DNA of 64,000 nucleotides from Taenia hydatigena (Eukaryota; Platyhelminthes; Cestoda; Cyclophyllidea; Taeniidae): positions 1 to 64,000 of the forward strand of contig JADWOT020001282.1 in the NCBI GenBank assembly GCA_036345935.2. The letters are read 5' to 3'. The position numbers and the translations under genes were made by a program. The stretch's first letter is position 1; the number at the start of each line of letters is the position of its first letter. Under the pieces are notes generated by a model, which saw nothing but the letters and a program-made list of their open reading frames with translations, was not told where the DNA came from and did not search any database. This document shows, piece by piece, positions 52,588 through 63,694 of the stretch.

Positions 52588-55500
52588 CTACTTGAGAGTC
52601 AGATGTTGATTGCTCCCTTATGGTTCCCTGTTTCGTAAAAGGGACTGCTATGGTCCTTCCAAATGTGCAACAGTAACCGCATAGCAGAGGTTCCATGACC
52701 TCTGCCACTGAAGTTACACTTACATGCCAATTATATAAAAACTTAAAAATTTCGTGCAAATTTTTACAATCGGACAAGCCACATCTAAGTTTGCAACGCC
52801 ATTGATTCCTACACGAAACACACCATGTCTAAACATCGCACTCACATATGATCCCGCGTTGCATACACTGTCAGTTCCTAACCTTGACTAGACACATTGT
52901 CTACTTCTTCATTCACTCGTAGACCCACAAGCCCGCTGTTGTCCGTACCACATCCGCCATCAAATTTGGCCACATCTAGGGTAGTTTTAATGCGATAGTT
53001 TAACGAAACCTCCGTCTCTCTCACCACAAAACTCACGAATGACCGCTCCCATCACCACCACATCTTATATAGTCGGGCCAGAAGCCAGCTGCATCCATGA
53101 ATAGCAACTCACAATCGCATGAAATCAATGGGCATACCACGTAGTCAACAGCATTGAAAAGAAGCGGTTGTAACATAGGGAAGGTTAAGCATCACGTTAC
53201 AAGACAAATGCTGTCGAAACGAGCTAATGCACTATTAGGTGAGATCTCAGCCACGCCTTTCATTAAAGCGGTAGAACACCTGCGCTTGAGTGCCCCAGAA
53301 TGAGAAACAGCAACGCAGCCAATGCAGACAGAGTTCATCCCCTTTCTTCGAATCAACTCCGGATCAAACGCTAGCTGTCAGCAAAATATTCAAGCTTCTG
53401 TTAAATGATAGCCCCAAGCCCACACTTGACCAGACAGTCGACCCCGAAAATGGCTGCCTATAAAGCTTCCTTGGTTGGATATTTATGTCACTGAATAACA
53501 TGCTTGCATTAGGTAGGGGCGCTGGTGGTAAAGAGGACATTCTAAGCTCATTTTATGCATTACAGGATGAAACTCTCGTGCTTATTATTATGCTCCGACG
53601 AATGAATGCCTCCTATTGAGATAAGACTTCACCCTGGGAATAGGTGGTCATTGGACCCTGTAGAATGATTCATTCATTCTTTCGTATTTGTTGTTTTTTA
53701 CCTTTGGGCTGTCCTATTTTTCCATTCTGTTATTTTCAATGCCATTTTCGACGAGATAAACAGGGTTCAAGTAAATTATGGTAGCGCAGCATAGACGGAG
53801 AAGACTTCATTTAGATTTTAACAATGCACATGATGCAATATTAGCGTGTGCGGACAGTCTACTTCCTGCTAAATATAAAGCACAGTCTTCATCTTCATTA
53901 ATGTGATTAAATTGCAAAATAAACTCGCAAAAACGAAAAAACTTACAAGCTTGTTGGCGCAGGTTGCCGATTGGGTCTCCATTTCAGCTGTTACATTTCA
54001 CTTATTCGCATAGACTCTACACAGAATATTGCCCCTTGTTCCTTCGCTATTGTAGCCAACGAAGTAGCGCCCACGAATGAAGGAACTGACATTAAGTTGT
54101 CTCCTGCCGTCATCTCAATAGGCAGCATCGTATCTCATGACTAGCATAATCTTCATATAAATACCTGACGACGAATTATCCTTCTTCTAAGACGGGTGCA
54201 TATTCACGTTCCATAGTGATTTGCAACTTCAACTAAAGGAAAGTTGCGCATTATTGTAAGTCTGCATAATGGACACGGCATAGACATCTTTTAAAAGAAC
54301 AAAGGATAGACATCAGCAATGCGGTAAGTAAAAGTCCAGTTGGAATTCAAATTGCGAGGTTAAAACAGGTCGACGTGCTTATCTTCATTCTCGAGAGTTC
54401 AATGGAGCGCGAGACTGAATGGGTGGGATCTAGGATGGGCTGAAGTAGTAGAGCACTGGCACGGAACGAGGCGGAAATCAGAAAATTGCGATATGATCAT
54501 TAGCAAAGTTCAGTTCAGTCTAATCTACGACCAGGCCTACCATTGGCAATAATCACGGCAAGCATGCAATGGGTAATAGATATGGACAGTCAAAAGATGG
54601 GTGGAACTCACCAAAATGGCATCGATGAAGTCTGACTCAGGAGGAGAGGGAGATAGACAAATCGCGAATTTCACTGTGGAGGATGTCAATTTGTGAGAAC
54701 AAAATGGGAGATGGAGAAGAAACCAGTTTTAGTCTCACTAAAAAGCAATGAAGGAAGGTAGATACATGAATATGCATCTGCGAATCTGTAATGGTTAGGC
54801 GAATTTGACAAACAGGGTGTGGTGGGAGTTGGTCGCTAGACTTGCCTACTAGTGGCTAAAGGCGGGTTCAATCATGTCGCAGATTGAACTGAGCGCATCG
54901 CTTGCGTGCAAGACACTTTTGAACGGTAGTGCAGGAACGGTTAATATAACAGTAAGGGATGGCTAATGGGTAATTTTGGTTAACGCACAACTGGTGGGCG
55001 AAACACGGGCACTTGCAACTTAAGTGCATTGGGAACCCCACAAGTTGCAACTCAGCATGCCACAAACTTGATGAGCTGAATTGTCTAACAGCATCGAGTA
55101 CAGAATTTTTATGGAACTGTTATTGGTGTCAATCCTTTTAGCTTGCGTAAGTGGGTAAAATCAGCCTCTTAGACTTCTCAGAAAACAAATAGCCTACTGA
55201 AAAGAGTAGGCCAGCAGTCACGGCTGCATGGAAAGGGAAAAGGACAAGAAAAATCCAACCGCTATCACCTTACTCACACCGGGATAAAACTGGCTGATCC
55301 TAATAAATTTGTTCAAGATGATTGGCTGAAAACATTATTACGAAAATTTCGTTGCATTTTACTGCAAACATTAAAATAGCCAGTTTACCCGAATGACTGA
55401 AGCAAAATTAAAGAATGGAATTGATTCCTCATAAATCTCATGCTGTACATCGTAGGAGAGTTCTAAACGATTATGGCTTATTCTAATACAATCCATCTGC

Positions 55501-55894
55501 ATTGAGGTCTTGCAATCGAATGTAGGTTAATAAAAGTTAGAGATGCAAGCTTGCCACCTGATGAAGGCGTTTCTGCGGCCACAACCACTGTCAAGGTACG
55601 TCGTCATGACAGCTTAAACCAAAATCGTTCAATCGAAGTGTTTCATCAGCTCTGTGAAATTTGGTCATGTGAGGCAATTCTGCTTGTGTGCCTGACTTAC
55701 TAATAATGACGGATCAAAAGGGAGACAACGCGTGGGAGGGGAGGTTCCTCTCATCCTAACCCATCCCACCCACTCACCTTCCTCTCCTTCCCATCTGCAC
55801 ACCATCGCACCCGAAACGTGTACAGGCAAATGTGGTGGTAGTATCATTATATTATCACTCCTATATGTCTACATGCCATTACTGCCTTCCACAG
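52588..55894. other. No gene supported
   Basis: Scattered short frames only. Around 54,822-54,885 there is a weak tRNA-like plan (GGTCGCTAGA, then TACTAGT, then GGGTTCAATC) that may be another tRNA-derived repeat, too eroded to call. The sequence becomes CT-rich from about 55,740. Confidence 0.4.
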
Positions 55895-56026
55895 CAGCTG
55901 ATGCTGGCAGCAGAGGTGGGCAACCGCAAAGATCACAACGCTGCAAGGGAAGAAGGGCAGATGTACCAGATATTGGCGTTGATTGGTGGTGGTGCAGACG
56001 AAATGGCACGAAGATTACCATGGGAA
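55895..56026 (+). CDS. Candidate exon with an AAxxG (CC1-box-like) motif
   Basis: After the acceptor ctgccttccacag the frame reads QLMLAAEVGN, then RKDHNAAREEGQMYQILALI and on through DEMARRLPWEL. The LxLAAExG pattern is the CC1 box found near the start of dynein-adaptor coiled coils such as BICD, Spindly and TRAK/HAP1 proteins, where it contacts dynein light intermediate chain. Here the usual LLExN continuation is absent, so either the exon ends early (a donor-like CAGAG|GTGGGC follows 21 bases in) or the match is chance. The 3' limit given is a guess; the frame stays open to 56290. Confidence 0.25.
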
Positions 56027-56512
56027 CTTAGTGGTGTGGGGGTAGAGCGTCTGACTCCAGATGTATGTTCAAATCACGTCGAGATCGGTGCGCCTCATCC
56101 CCGTACCTTACCCTTCTACTCCGCTATGCCGCCTTCAAAACTCACTACAATTGCGTCCTGTCTGCCTAATCCGTGCCAGTTAATAGGGAAGAAAGTAGGA
56201 GGAGGACGAGTAAAAGGTGAGGCAGGAGAGGTTAGCTTGCGAGTGCAGGGAATTATTGCGGCAAGTAGGAACAAAATATGTTTGCCATAATATAGCTTGA
56301 TCGTGGCCAGCAAGAATGGATTAATTGGAGATGAGTTTTCCAAGCAGTGAAGGAGACAAATGCTAACTACGCACAAAGCATCGAGAGGCGAGGAAAGGAA
56401 AGCATAGGCCATGCAATCATAGCTGCAGGGAGACTCGAATCAACAACATCCTGGGTAGAAACCAGATGCGCTATTACGCGCTCCTACTTTTTTCACCCAT
56501 CCCTGTTGCCAG

Positions 56513-56624
56513 CCTCTCTCCCTCGACTAGTGGAATCGTGCATTGCTCCAGTGAACAGGAAAGGACTAGGAGACAAGTGTTCAGCAGTCTCCGTAGCTCC
56601 GACGTTAGAGCAGTTGCGGACCAG
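56513..56624 (+). CDS. Candidate exon, charged/helical product
   Basis: The donor is excellent (GACCAG|GTGAGT). Three possible acceptors (start at 56513, 56531 or 56552) all give the same frame and entry phase. The peptide ends CSSEQERTRRQVFSSLRSSD then VRAVADQ, polar and helix-prone like a coiled coil. It lies about 500 bp after the AAxxG candidate on the same strand and could be from the same gene. No family is recognised. Confidence 0.35.
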
Positions 56625-57889
56625 GTGAGTTTTGCATGCCTCATCGCCTTTGCTTCACAATGTCTTGTTCGCTTATCGGTTATCCGCTCTAGCATCGTGC
56701 AATCACAGCCTGATGGTGCGAATGTGTAAGTGGATGGGTGGGTAGCTTATTTAATGCTATCTTATTTTTATAAAAACAAAGTGCATAAGGAAGCTGACAT
56801 TTGCGCTTCCAGTTAAATAAAGTCTAAGCTGCACACTTGAAGTTCTAAAGCATTCCTAGACATCAAATTTTAGGGATAGTAATGATAAGGTTTCGCACAC
56901 TGCCAATTTATTTATGTCCTGCATTCGGTTTGATGGATGCTGTTTAGAGCATCTGTATGTGTTTATTATTCATTCATTTAAGGCAGCAATCGTAAATTGA
57001 ATGTTTTACATTAATATTAGTCCAAGTTGAGTTGTGAGACGAAATGACCCTGTGTGTTTTGTACGAATCCGCTAGCATTTAATTAGTTCGTGGTCTTACA
57101 AATATCCTCTAATTGATGACCGCACCTTATTGTTTATCTAACTGCTAAACGGTTTCCGAAGGTAGCAACACCGTTGCAATGCATGTCTGAATACATCTTT
57201 TAAGGGGCAGGCGATCAGTGACCACGAATAGGTTAGTAAAGGGAGCACCATCTGCAACTGAGGATGAAGCTAGCCTGAATGAGCTCAGCCTCGATCACTG
57301 TTTCCCTTGCCCATGTGATCATTGCACTCAATGAGAAGGCCTTAGGACCAAGGCTAAAAATGAGAAGCCAATCGTAATACACTAACAGGTGAGACAGTGG
57401 ATCACTACTCATTAGAGAATCCCTCACTGAGCCATGGTTTGTCCGAATTACATAGCGTATGGCTAAAATATTCAGTTCATCGAATTCTAGTATTTATGGG
57501 AATTGACCTCTACATTGTGGGGGTCGATGCTCCATGTGGGTTGCAAAAACCAGGCTGATGGCACACTCTGACGAAGATTGCGTGAGGCAAGTAAAATTAA
57601 CTTAGCCGTAGATGAGCCAGAGTAGTTATGTCCGAGACGTGCGTATGTATGTGGTGATCGGACCATGTTGAATGCATCCGAAGGTAAAAACGGTGAAGCG
57701 ACATAAAATGGGACAAATTGGAATAAAACTGGAACATTGTGCCCCGCAAAATGATAAACATTTTGAAGTGAACTCTAATGTGCATAAGGCAAGAATCTGT
57801 CAACCTACTCCACAATTTTCGTTTGATGAAATCTTCTGATCGAGGGCTTGTTATTGGTGACATTATCTGAAAACAATTGAAACAACCGC
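56625..57889. other. No gene supported (possible intron)
   Basis: AT-richer sequence after the donor at 56625. A - strand 64-codon frame at 57233-57427 has no motif. No exon with matching phase was seen. Confidence 0.4.
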
Positions 57890-58093
57890 TTGCTTGGCAC
57901 TCACTTTCTTCGGCCTGCATGCTGCCCGGGTAGGTGCTTTTCCGAGGCACGTGTGTCTCAACGCTTCCCGGTCCACTCATTCTTCTTGCATCGAACGCAT
58001 GCGCTCAAGCCGCACGAGTGGTTATTGCTGTGTGGTCGATGCATAGCATGCTTGAAGGAAAGCATGCGATTTCTGGCGACACCCAATTGTTGA
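57890..58093 (+). CDS. C2H2 zinc-finger exon (fragment)
   Basis: One frame reads LLGTHFLRPACCPGRCFSEA, then RVSQRFPVHSFFLH, then RTHALKPHEWLLLCGRC. The centre is a finger of the form C-x3-C-x12-H-x4-H. It is followed by a linker like the classic TH-x-x-KP and then by the CxxC of a second finger, and the sequence before it also looks like a linker (TH-x-x-RP). The second finger lacks its histidines before the stop at 58091, so the exon probably splices within or just after it, or the gene is decayed there. Exact splice sites were not fixed. It may belong to the zinc-finger gene at 49 kb or to a separate one. Confidence 0.5.
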   Translation: MLGTHFLRPACCPGRCFSEARVSQRFPVHSFFLHRTHALKPHEWLLLCGRCIACLKESMRFLATPNC

Positions 58094-58716
58094 AGTCGTC
58101 ATGCATGAGAAGGTTAATTCTTTAGCACTATGTTTGTGCGATAAGTTGTCATGAATTATACATTTCCTTGTCTTTGTTTTGTTCTTACTAGCAAAAGTAA
58201 CATATCCGAGAGGATATACTGACCATTATAGCTACAGGGAATGGGTGAATGAATTTTAAGGGTAGTGCATATAAAGACGACTTATAACATAGTAGCATAG
58301 TCCACGCAAACTCAATAAATTTCCTCTTTCCGTCGACTTTTAGTCATGCTCAAGTTTTGGATCGCACGACATAAAATTTGCCGCACCTTGCAACCGATGG
58401 CAGGCGATTCAAAATAAACTTATCGGGATGAGTCGATGCATGTTAGACAAATCTATCTGCCAACGGCAATTTGAGGAACGGTTGCTTCAGACCATGAGAT
58501 TGCCCATTAACTGCATACAGACAATGGTATAAATGCCATTGTTGCAGCAAGATTTTACTGTGCAAAAATACTTCTGAGATCCTTTTTTATTTCATTGCAT
58601 TTGTGATGGGCAGGCAATGTGTTGACGTCTCCCTGCCGTCAATTATTTAAGCTCCGCATCTTCGACACACATCAAATCCACGCTAGCTTGCTCTGATAAT
58701 GGTTATTTCGAAACAG

Positions 58717-58852
58717 CTCACAACGCAAAATCACCGATGCACTGCCCGGAATGGCTCCAGAGGTGTGCAGCTACCTTGACGCCTTTAATATGGTTACTCT
58801 TCACACGGCTAATGAGTATGAGGCACAAATGGTTTTTAAAGCTCTGTTATAA
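58717..58852 (+). CDS. Candidate terminal exon, product unknown
   Basis: After the acceptor ttatttcgaaacag the frame reads SQRKITDALPGMAPEVCSYL, then DAFNMVTLHTANEYEAQMVF and KALL, then TAA. Residue composition and flow are protein-like and the sequence is richer in G and C than its flanks. No known motif is seen. The acceptor lacks a strong pyrimidine tract, so confidence is limited. Confidence 0.28.
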
Positions 58853-60070
58853 AAAAGGAGCAGTTGGACCTTAATCTATGCTTTCTAATCGCGCTTGAGC
58901 CTGAGCAACTCTAAAGACTTATATATTTCTGCCTGTACTCAACTCCTAACCTTGCATGATGTCGACTGAGGAACGTAGGTTTTTTTTTGAATTCCCAAAA
59001 GTTGTATTTGCTAATCAAACTCCAACAAACAAGATATGATCTTGCCCGTAGCCTGCTTGCCTAAGGGGATGTTGTTGTACTAAAAGTATGGACTACATTA
59101 TCGGTCGAATTAGGCTTCCGAAGAAATGTTGTGCGCATTATGATTACGACTGCATAATCCACCTGGTGGGTTCTTCACAAGTTACTTTGGGGTCTACCAC
59201 GGCCTATCAGGTGTTAGTTATTGCAGTCGCTTTCAACAACAGGGAATAGGTCTAATAAGACGAAATGTCTCTTCACATTTCTTAAGGGCCTTGGTAAATT
59301 CAACACTTCACTGTTGGTTGTCGACCGAAATGACTTCATTAGCTGGCCTAATACGATGAAATGGGAGCAGCGGGACGTGATTTGCGCAATAATAAAGCAC
59401 AGTCAGAAGTACATCTTTGTAGCATCCAAGAGACATAGGAAATGAATAAGGCCATTGCGCTTTCAAAAGCGGTGGCGCATTTTTCTCCTTTACTGCTAAT
59501 TTGGTTGGTTAGGTAAGTTAGTAAGTAATAACCTAAAAAATCCGTGCAAATGCCAGAATAAGGACCAGCGTGGAATTTAAATTGATTCACTTCTATGAAA
59601 CATTGTGGGGACCGAAAAGTCTTCCGTGGTGCAAATAGTGCCCTCCGAACAAGCAAAGCAGAGGCCAATGTGATATCTCTTCGTCAGAAGCGCCCATTTT
59701 CTGGGCTGCGAATAATAAGTTTTGCGATTTCGGAACGAACAATCGCTATCTCCGCTGAGAGAAGAACGCGGCACATGAGGTCAAACTGAAAATGCTGAGT
59801 GTCAGGATCACTTAGCGAGCCACCACTCATCTTGCTTGCCCGTCGTCGCCGGCTGGAGCGCCTGCTTCATAAGGCATCTACGCAAACACAGCCATAACCA
59901 CTACCACCACGTCATTGGAAGTAAAAGTAGTTCGCACATACGAAAATGTTGGAACTACCGCACTACAGCTGCAAAGAATGGACTAATAGAAGAAGGCGGT
60001 GTGCTGCTTGACTGCAGCGGATGGTAGTGATAAGGAGAAAATGGGGTTCAAAGGGGAAGCAATGAGCGTT

Positions 60071-60142
60071 GGTCTCGTGGCCTAATGGATAAGGCTACTG
60101 GCATTGGATCAGGAAACCACGGATTCATGTTTCGTCGGGACC
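60071..60142 (+). repeat. tRNA-Arg-like element, decayed
   Basis: The acceptor arms GGTCTCG and CGGGACC pair with one mismatch. The A-box region TGGCCTAATGGATAAGGC is identical in its core to the element at 5370. The anticodon stem is disrupted and the T loop is altered (GGATTCATGTTTCG). I read it as a tRNA-derived SINE head, not a functional tRNA. Confidence 0.65.
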
Positions 60143-60299
60143 ACAAAGTTTCTTCTAATCCTCCGCTGCTCGTAGTGGCACTGTGCCTATGCGGCAACGG
60201 ATTGAAACAAGAAGGATTGGCAGGATATCTACTTTGACACCAGAGGGGGAAGGAGAGTAAATTGGGCTAAAAAGGAAGCGATTAAATTAGTAGCATGTC

Positions 60300-60375
60300 C
60301 AGTGAGAGCTTCGAATCCCCAACACTCATGCTATTAGGACAATGCCCAACCTAATAGACCACTTCTCCACCACCA
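60300..60375 (-). repeat. tRNA-like element, inverted, decayed
   Basis: On the - strand an AGTGGTCTATTAGG A-box-like stretch, an anticodon-loop-like TGTCCTAATA and a B-box-like GGATTCGAAGC occur in tRNA order and spacing. It lies about 160 bp from the + strand element at 60071 in opposite orientation. A further B-box-like GGTTCGAATC occurs near 60,616 on the + strand. The cluster suggests repeated SINE insertion. Confidence 0.5.
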
Positions 60376-60735
60376 GTTTCCTTCCTTCTTCCCCAATCCT
60401 CTTCACTCCCTTTACCATCGCCCATTTCCCACACCTTTACCTTCGCACTCACTCCCTGACTTACTTCCGTTTCTAACATCTCCGCCCCAATCAGGTGCTA
60501 TGCTTTGCCGCGGTGAGACATGGGACGACTTATGTGGTAGTTAAGGTGTGACTGAGTGAGTTGGCACATGTGACATGCCTTTACTGCTGGTCACTCATAC
60601 CACTTCAGACTGACGGTTCGAATCTGTGAGTTTATGGGTCAGTTGCGGTAACCGATAGATGGTCAAGGAATTAGGCATGATGCAGCAGACCAGTGAATAG
60701 CAGGCGTTATTTTTTAATATAAATATTTACCATTC
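60376..60735. other. CT-rich intergenic DNA
   Basis: TTCC/CTTC-rich sequence at 60,376-60,480 resembles the pyrimidine tracts at 19.5, 55.75 and 63.4 kb. No exon could be read. Confidence 0.4.
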
Positions 60736-61041
60736 TTGATCCTTTATAGTTCATTCGTCCCAGCGACAAGCACATTTGGCAGCCATTCGCAAAACATGAA
60801 GTCAAATGTGCATCGCCTTGAGGCTACTAATTCAAAAAGGGAGAAATATCAGGGTCTAATAGACGATAAGATGGAAAGAAAAGTAGAGAGAATGAATAAT
60901 TTTAGTGCGCTTTTGCGAAACTTACTCGCAGCGACAAATGAGTGGAAGGATCTTCCACGACTCTTGTTCCACCTAATGCTGCTCAGCCCGTCACCGGCCA
61001 GAGAGAACAGTCCCATGTTAGGCACTGCTTTTATCACTAAG
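60736..61041 (+). CDS. Weak candidate exon, helical product
   Basis: An open frame ends at a donor-like ACTAAG|GTGACA. It contains KSNVHRLEATNSKREKYQ, IDDKMERKVERMNNFSALL and WKDLPRLLFHLMLL, a charged helical stretch. The - strand is also open for over 100 codons here, no acceptor was fixed and no family is recognised. Confidence 0.2.
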
Positions 61042-61730
61042 GTGACACTGATGAAGGGAAGAAGGGCATAGGGACATAAGATGTGAATATTAAGAAAGTA
61101 AGTGTGAAGTGGATGTTGGTAACTCGCACCGACCCTGAATGTTGGCATTCTGGAAGTTTGCGATGGCACACGCTGCTGACCTTACACCGTTGTATCCTCA
61201 AATATATAATCTACAAAGTTATTGCGCCCGTAAAGTCCCAAAAAAAGGGGAAAGGGTGATGGTGGTGGTGGTGGTGAGGCAGGTCAGTAGGCTAGGGCGT
61301 CGTCCTAACATCTCCTCCCCATATCGATCCACACTTTGCACCGCTAATGCAATATTGCCAATGTATTCGCAAGTACGAACTACTTCTGCTTCCAATGACG
61401 CCTGTTGCAGTGGTAGTGGCTGTGTTTACGGTAGATACCTTCCGAAGCAGACATGTTAGCCGGCGGTGGTGGTCATCACATCTGCCTTGGTGGCAACAGT
61501 GGCGACAATACCATTATATGGTGGTCAGCATTCGGGATTTTGAAGCTTAAGACTCGCATTCAACTCTCAAGGAGACGTCAAGAGGTCTGTCGTTTAGACC
61601 GCACACATAGTTGTGGAGCAGGTAAGCAATGCCAGTTGTTCAACTGCTCCTTTTGATACTCCGCTTAGTCGCTTGCACTACCATTGTAGCTTGGGATTAC
61701 ATAAAACAGCCCTTGCTAGCTTGGAATAAA

Positions 61731-61758
61731 GTGCACTGATAGTGCACTGAAAGTGCAC
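61731..61758. repeat. Three GTGCAC palindromes at exact 11-bp spacing
   Basis: GTGCAC occurs at 61731, 61742 and 61753 within a short tandem 11-mer (AGTGCACTGAT, AGTGCACTGAA, AGTGCACAGTG). The spacing puts the sites on one face of the helix. It may be a protein-binding array or just a short tandem duplication. Confidence 0.75.
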
Positions 61759-61885
61759 AGTGATAGTTCATAAGCCGACGCTCGGACAGACGTGGCCACA
61801 GGCAAGCCTATGGCCGCATATGCGTTCAAGATGTCGATGTTCAAAGCAGTCTGCGATTCACATTAATTTACATAGTTGGCTGCAC

Positions 61886-61919
<34 letters not shown>

Positions 61920-62337
61920 ACACAGTTATTAGTTGTTATTGTTGTTGCTGTTGGTGGTGTCCATGCGCCGCCGCCAACAGCGACACATGCACACACAAAC
62001 ACACACAACTGACAGAGAGAAGAGCATTGTAATGCCATTACCACCACCATAGCCACAATACAACGGTAACAGCACCTTTCTACCCCTCAATGTCATCGCT
62101 ACTGTCAACCGTGCGGCAACAGCATCCTCACATGTAACACAAAGACAACCACGACGCATGATGGGGCGTAGATGCGCGTACGCGACCACCCACTACACCA
62201 ACAGCGTGTCGCGATGATTAGCGCACATCAGACGTCTTATGCCTTGCACACACGCCTTCGCGTGTCTACTCCTCTGCCGCCCTGGTATGGACCGGTCCGT
62301 GTTAACACGTCCCCGCCACGCACACACTGAGCCAATG

Positions 62338-62375
<38 letters not shown>

Positions 62376-62405
62376 CGAGCGAGCGAGCGAGCGAGCGAGC
62401 GAGCG
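62338..62405. repeat. Compound microsatellite (AGCC)8(AGCG)9
   Basis: Eight perfect AGCC units run straight into nine perfect AGCG units with no interruption. Open frames seen across it on both strands are by-products of the repeat. Nearby are a GTT/GTG-rich run (61,925-61,965) and a CA-rich run (61,985-62,010). Confidence 0.95.
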
Positions 62406-63650
62406 ACAAGACGGGCATACCTGCAAAGGCTAGAGGCATAAAGAAGCAACAGCCATTCGCTAGGTTATTTGACTTCACCACTTATTTCCAAGATCTTAAT
62501 CAGTAATGCACAGTAATAATCATTTTTCACTAGTTAATACAGTGCTAATGTCCATATACTACGTTTAGAATATTAATTCAGGTTATTTAACAGTTGCAGG
62601 GTTGCTGTTAGGAGCTCTCGAGGCAAGTAGGGAAAAGGACTTATCCATAAAGTAGCTGCTTGCCTTATTCCATCTGCAGAGAAAATAGCTACTTGGTACT
62701 AACTTTTAGCTGGTGGTTAAGACCGATTCATGCTCAAGGTGGTACACTCGTAAAACAATCGAAAATTAGCCACAGTGCGATGTACTCTGTTTATTTCCCA
62801 TAAAGCAATAGCGATTTGTTATGCAGGTAAACGAAGAGGGTGCTATGACGAAAATGGGAAAGAAGACGCGAATCCTAACTGCGCCATATTCTCTTTCATT
62901 CTATCTAGAGTTTAGTAAAACTAGGTATTAAGCGTTATTTCGCTTCCATGCCTGTGAATTGCAGTTCCAGTGCAAAGCGTTTGATAGATAGGAATGGCTG
63001 CAATGTAATGGGAATGATTTCATTACGAAAAGTGGGTTAGCACCAGCACAAAGCTGTATTCGGGTTTCAAGGTTTCATCTACAATGATTCAAATTTGTGC
63101 TTAGGGCTAACCTATATTTTACGAACCTATTTCGGCAAAGAAAGCTTAAATAACATAGGCATACAGAGCTGCGATGCATCTCTCCGTTCAGGTCCAGGAT
63201 TAGTCAGAATTAAAACACAGCAGCTTATTCCACTCAGTGATTGCTCGCAATCGTTTTCCTATCTTATTATAAGAATTAGGGTTTGGCCAATGATGAAAGC
63301 ATCAAGGTTGGCACAGAACCGCGATAAGCTGCCTTACGTGCTGTATCGTCTACTACTTTCCATCTTGCTCCCAGCTTTCGTCTTTATAATTCAGTTATTC
63401 GTCTGTACCTCCCTCCCGCTTCGTCTTCTCCTTGCATTCAGTCATCTGTTCATTCTTCACTTCTGTCGGCTCTCGCCATCTCCTCATCACTCCCATCACT
63501 CCGACTTGCCATTTCAGAGACCACCTCTCCTCTTGTATCCCTGTCCTATCTTCTCCTCTTTCTTCGTTTGCGTGCGTAACTTCGATAACATCAAATATGG
63601 TACTCAGGGTATGTCAAACGAAAAAGAAAAGCCATGACTAACCTCTTCTA
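62406..63650. other. No gene supported; CT-rich from about 63.35 kb
   Basis: A 180-codon + strand frame (63095-63637) starts with GTG and spans pyrimidine-rich sequence with a hydrophobic middle. Its 3' half is the sort of CT-rich DNA that lies in introns of the 20-22 kb gene, so I do not call it a gene. A donor-like ACTCAGG|GTATGT lies at 63,608. Confidence 0.35.
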
Positions 63651-63694
63651 GTGTATAGTTTGAAAAGCTTGAACTCCTTTTATTGAGTCAATCG

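Noticed and set aside
62193..62449. Overlapping frames with SLAR and GWLA repeats on both strands
   Set aside because: They are translations of the AGCC/AGCG microsatellite.
63095..63637. 180-codon open frame on the + strand, the longest single + strand frame
   Set aside because: Starts with GTG, and its 3' half is CT-rich DNA of the kind seen in introns of the 20-22 kb gene; likely open by composition.
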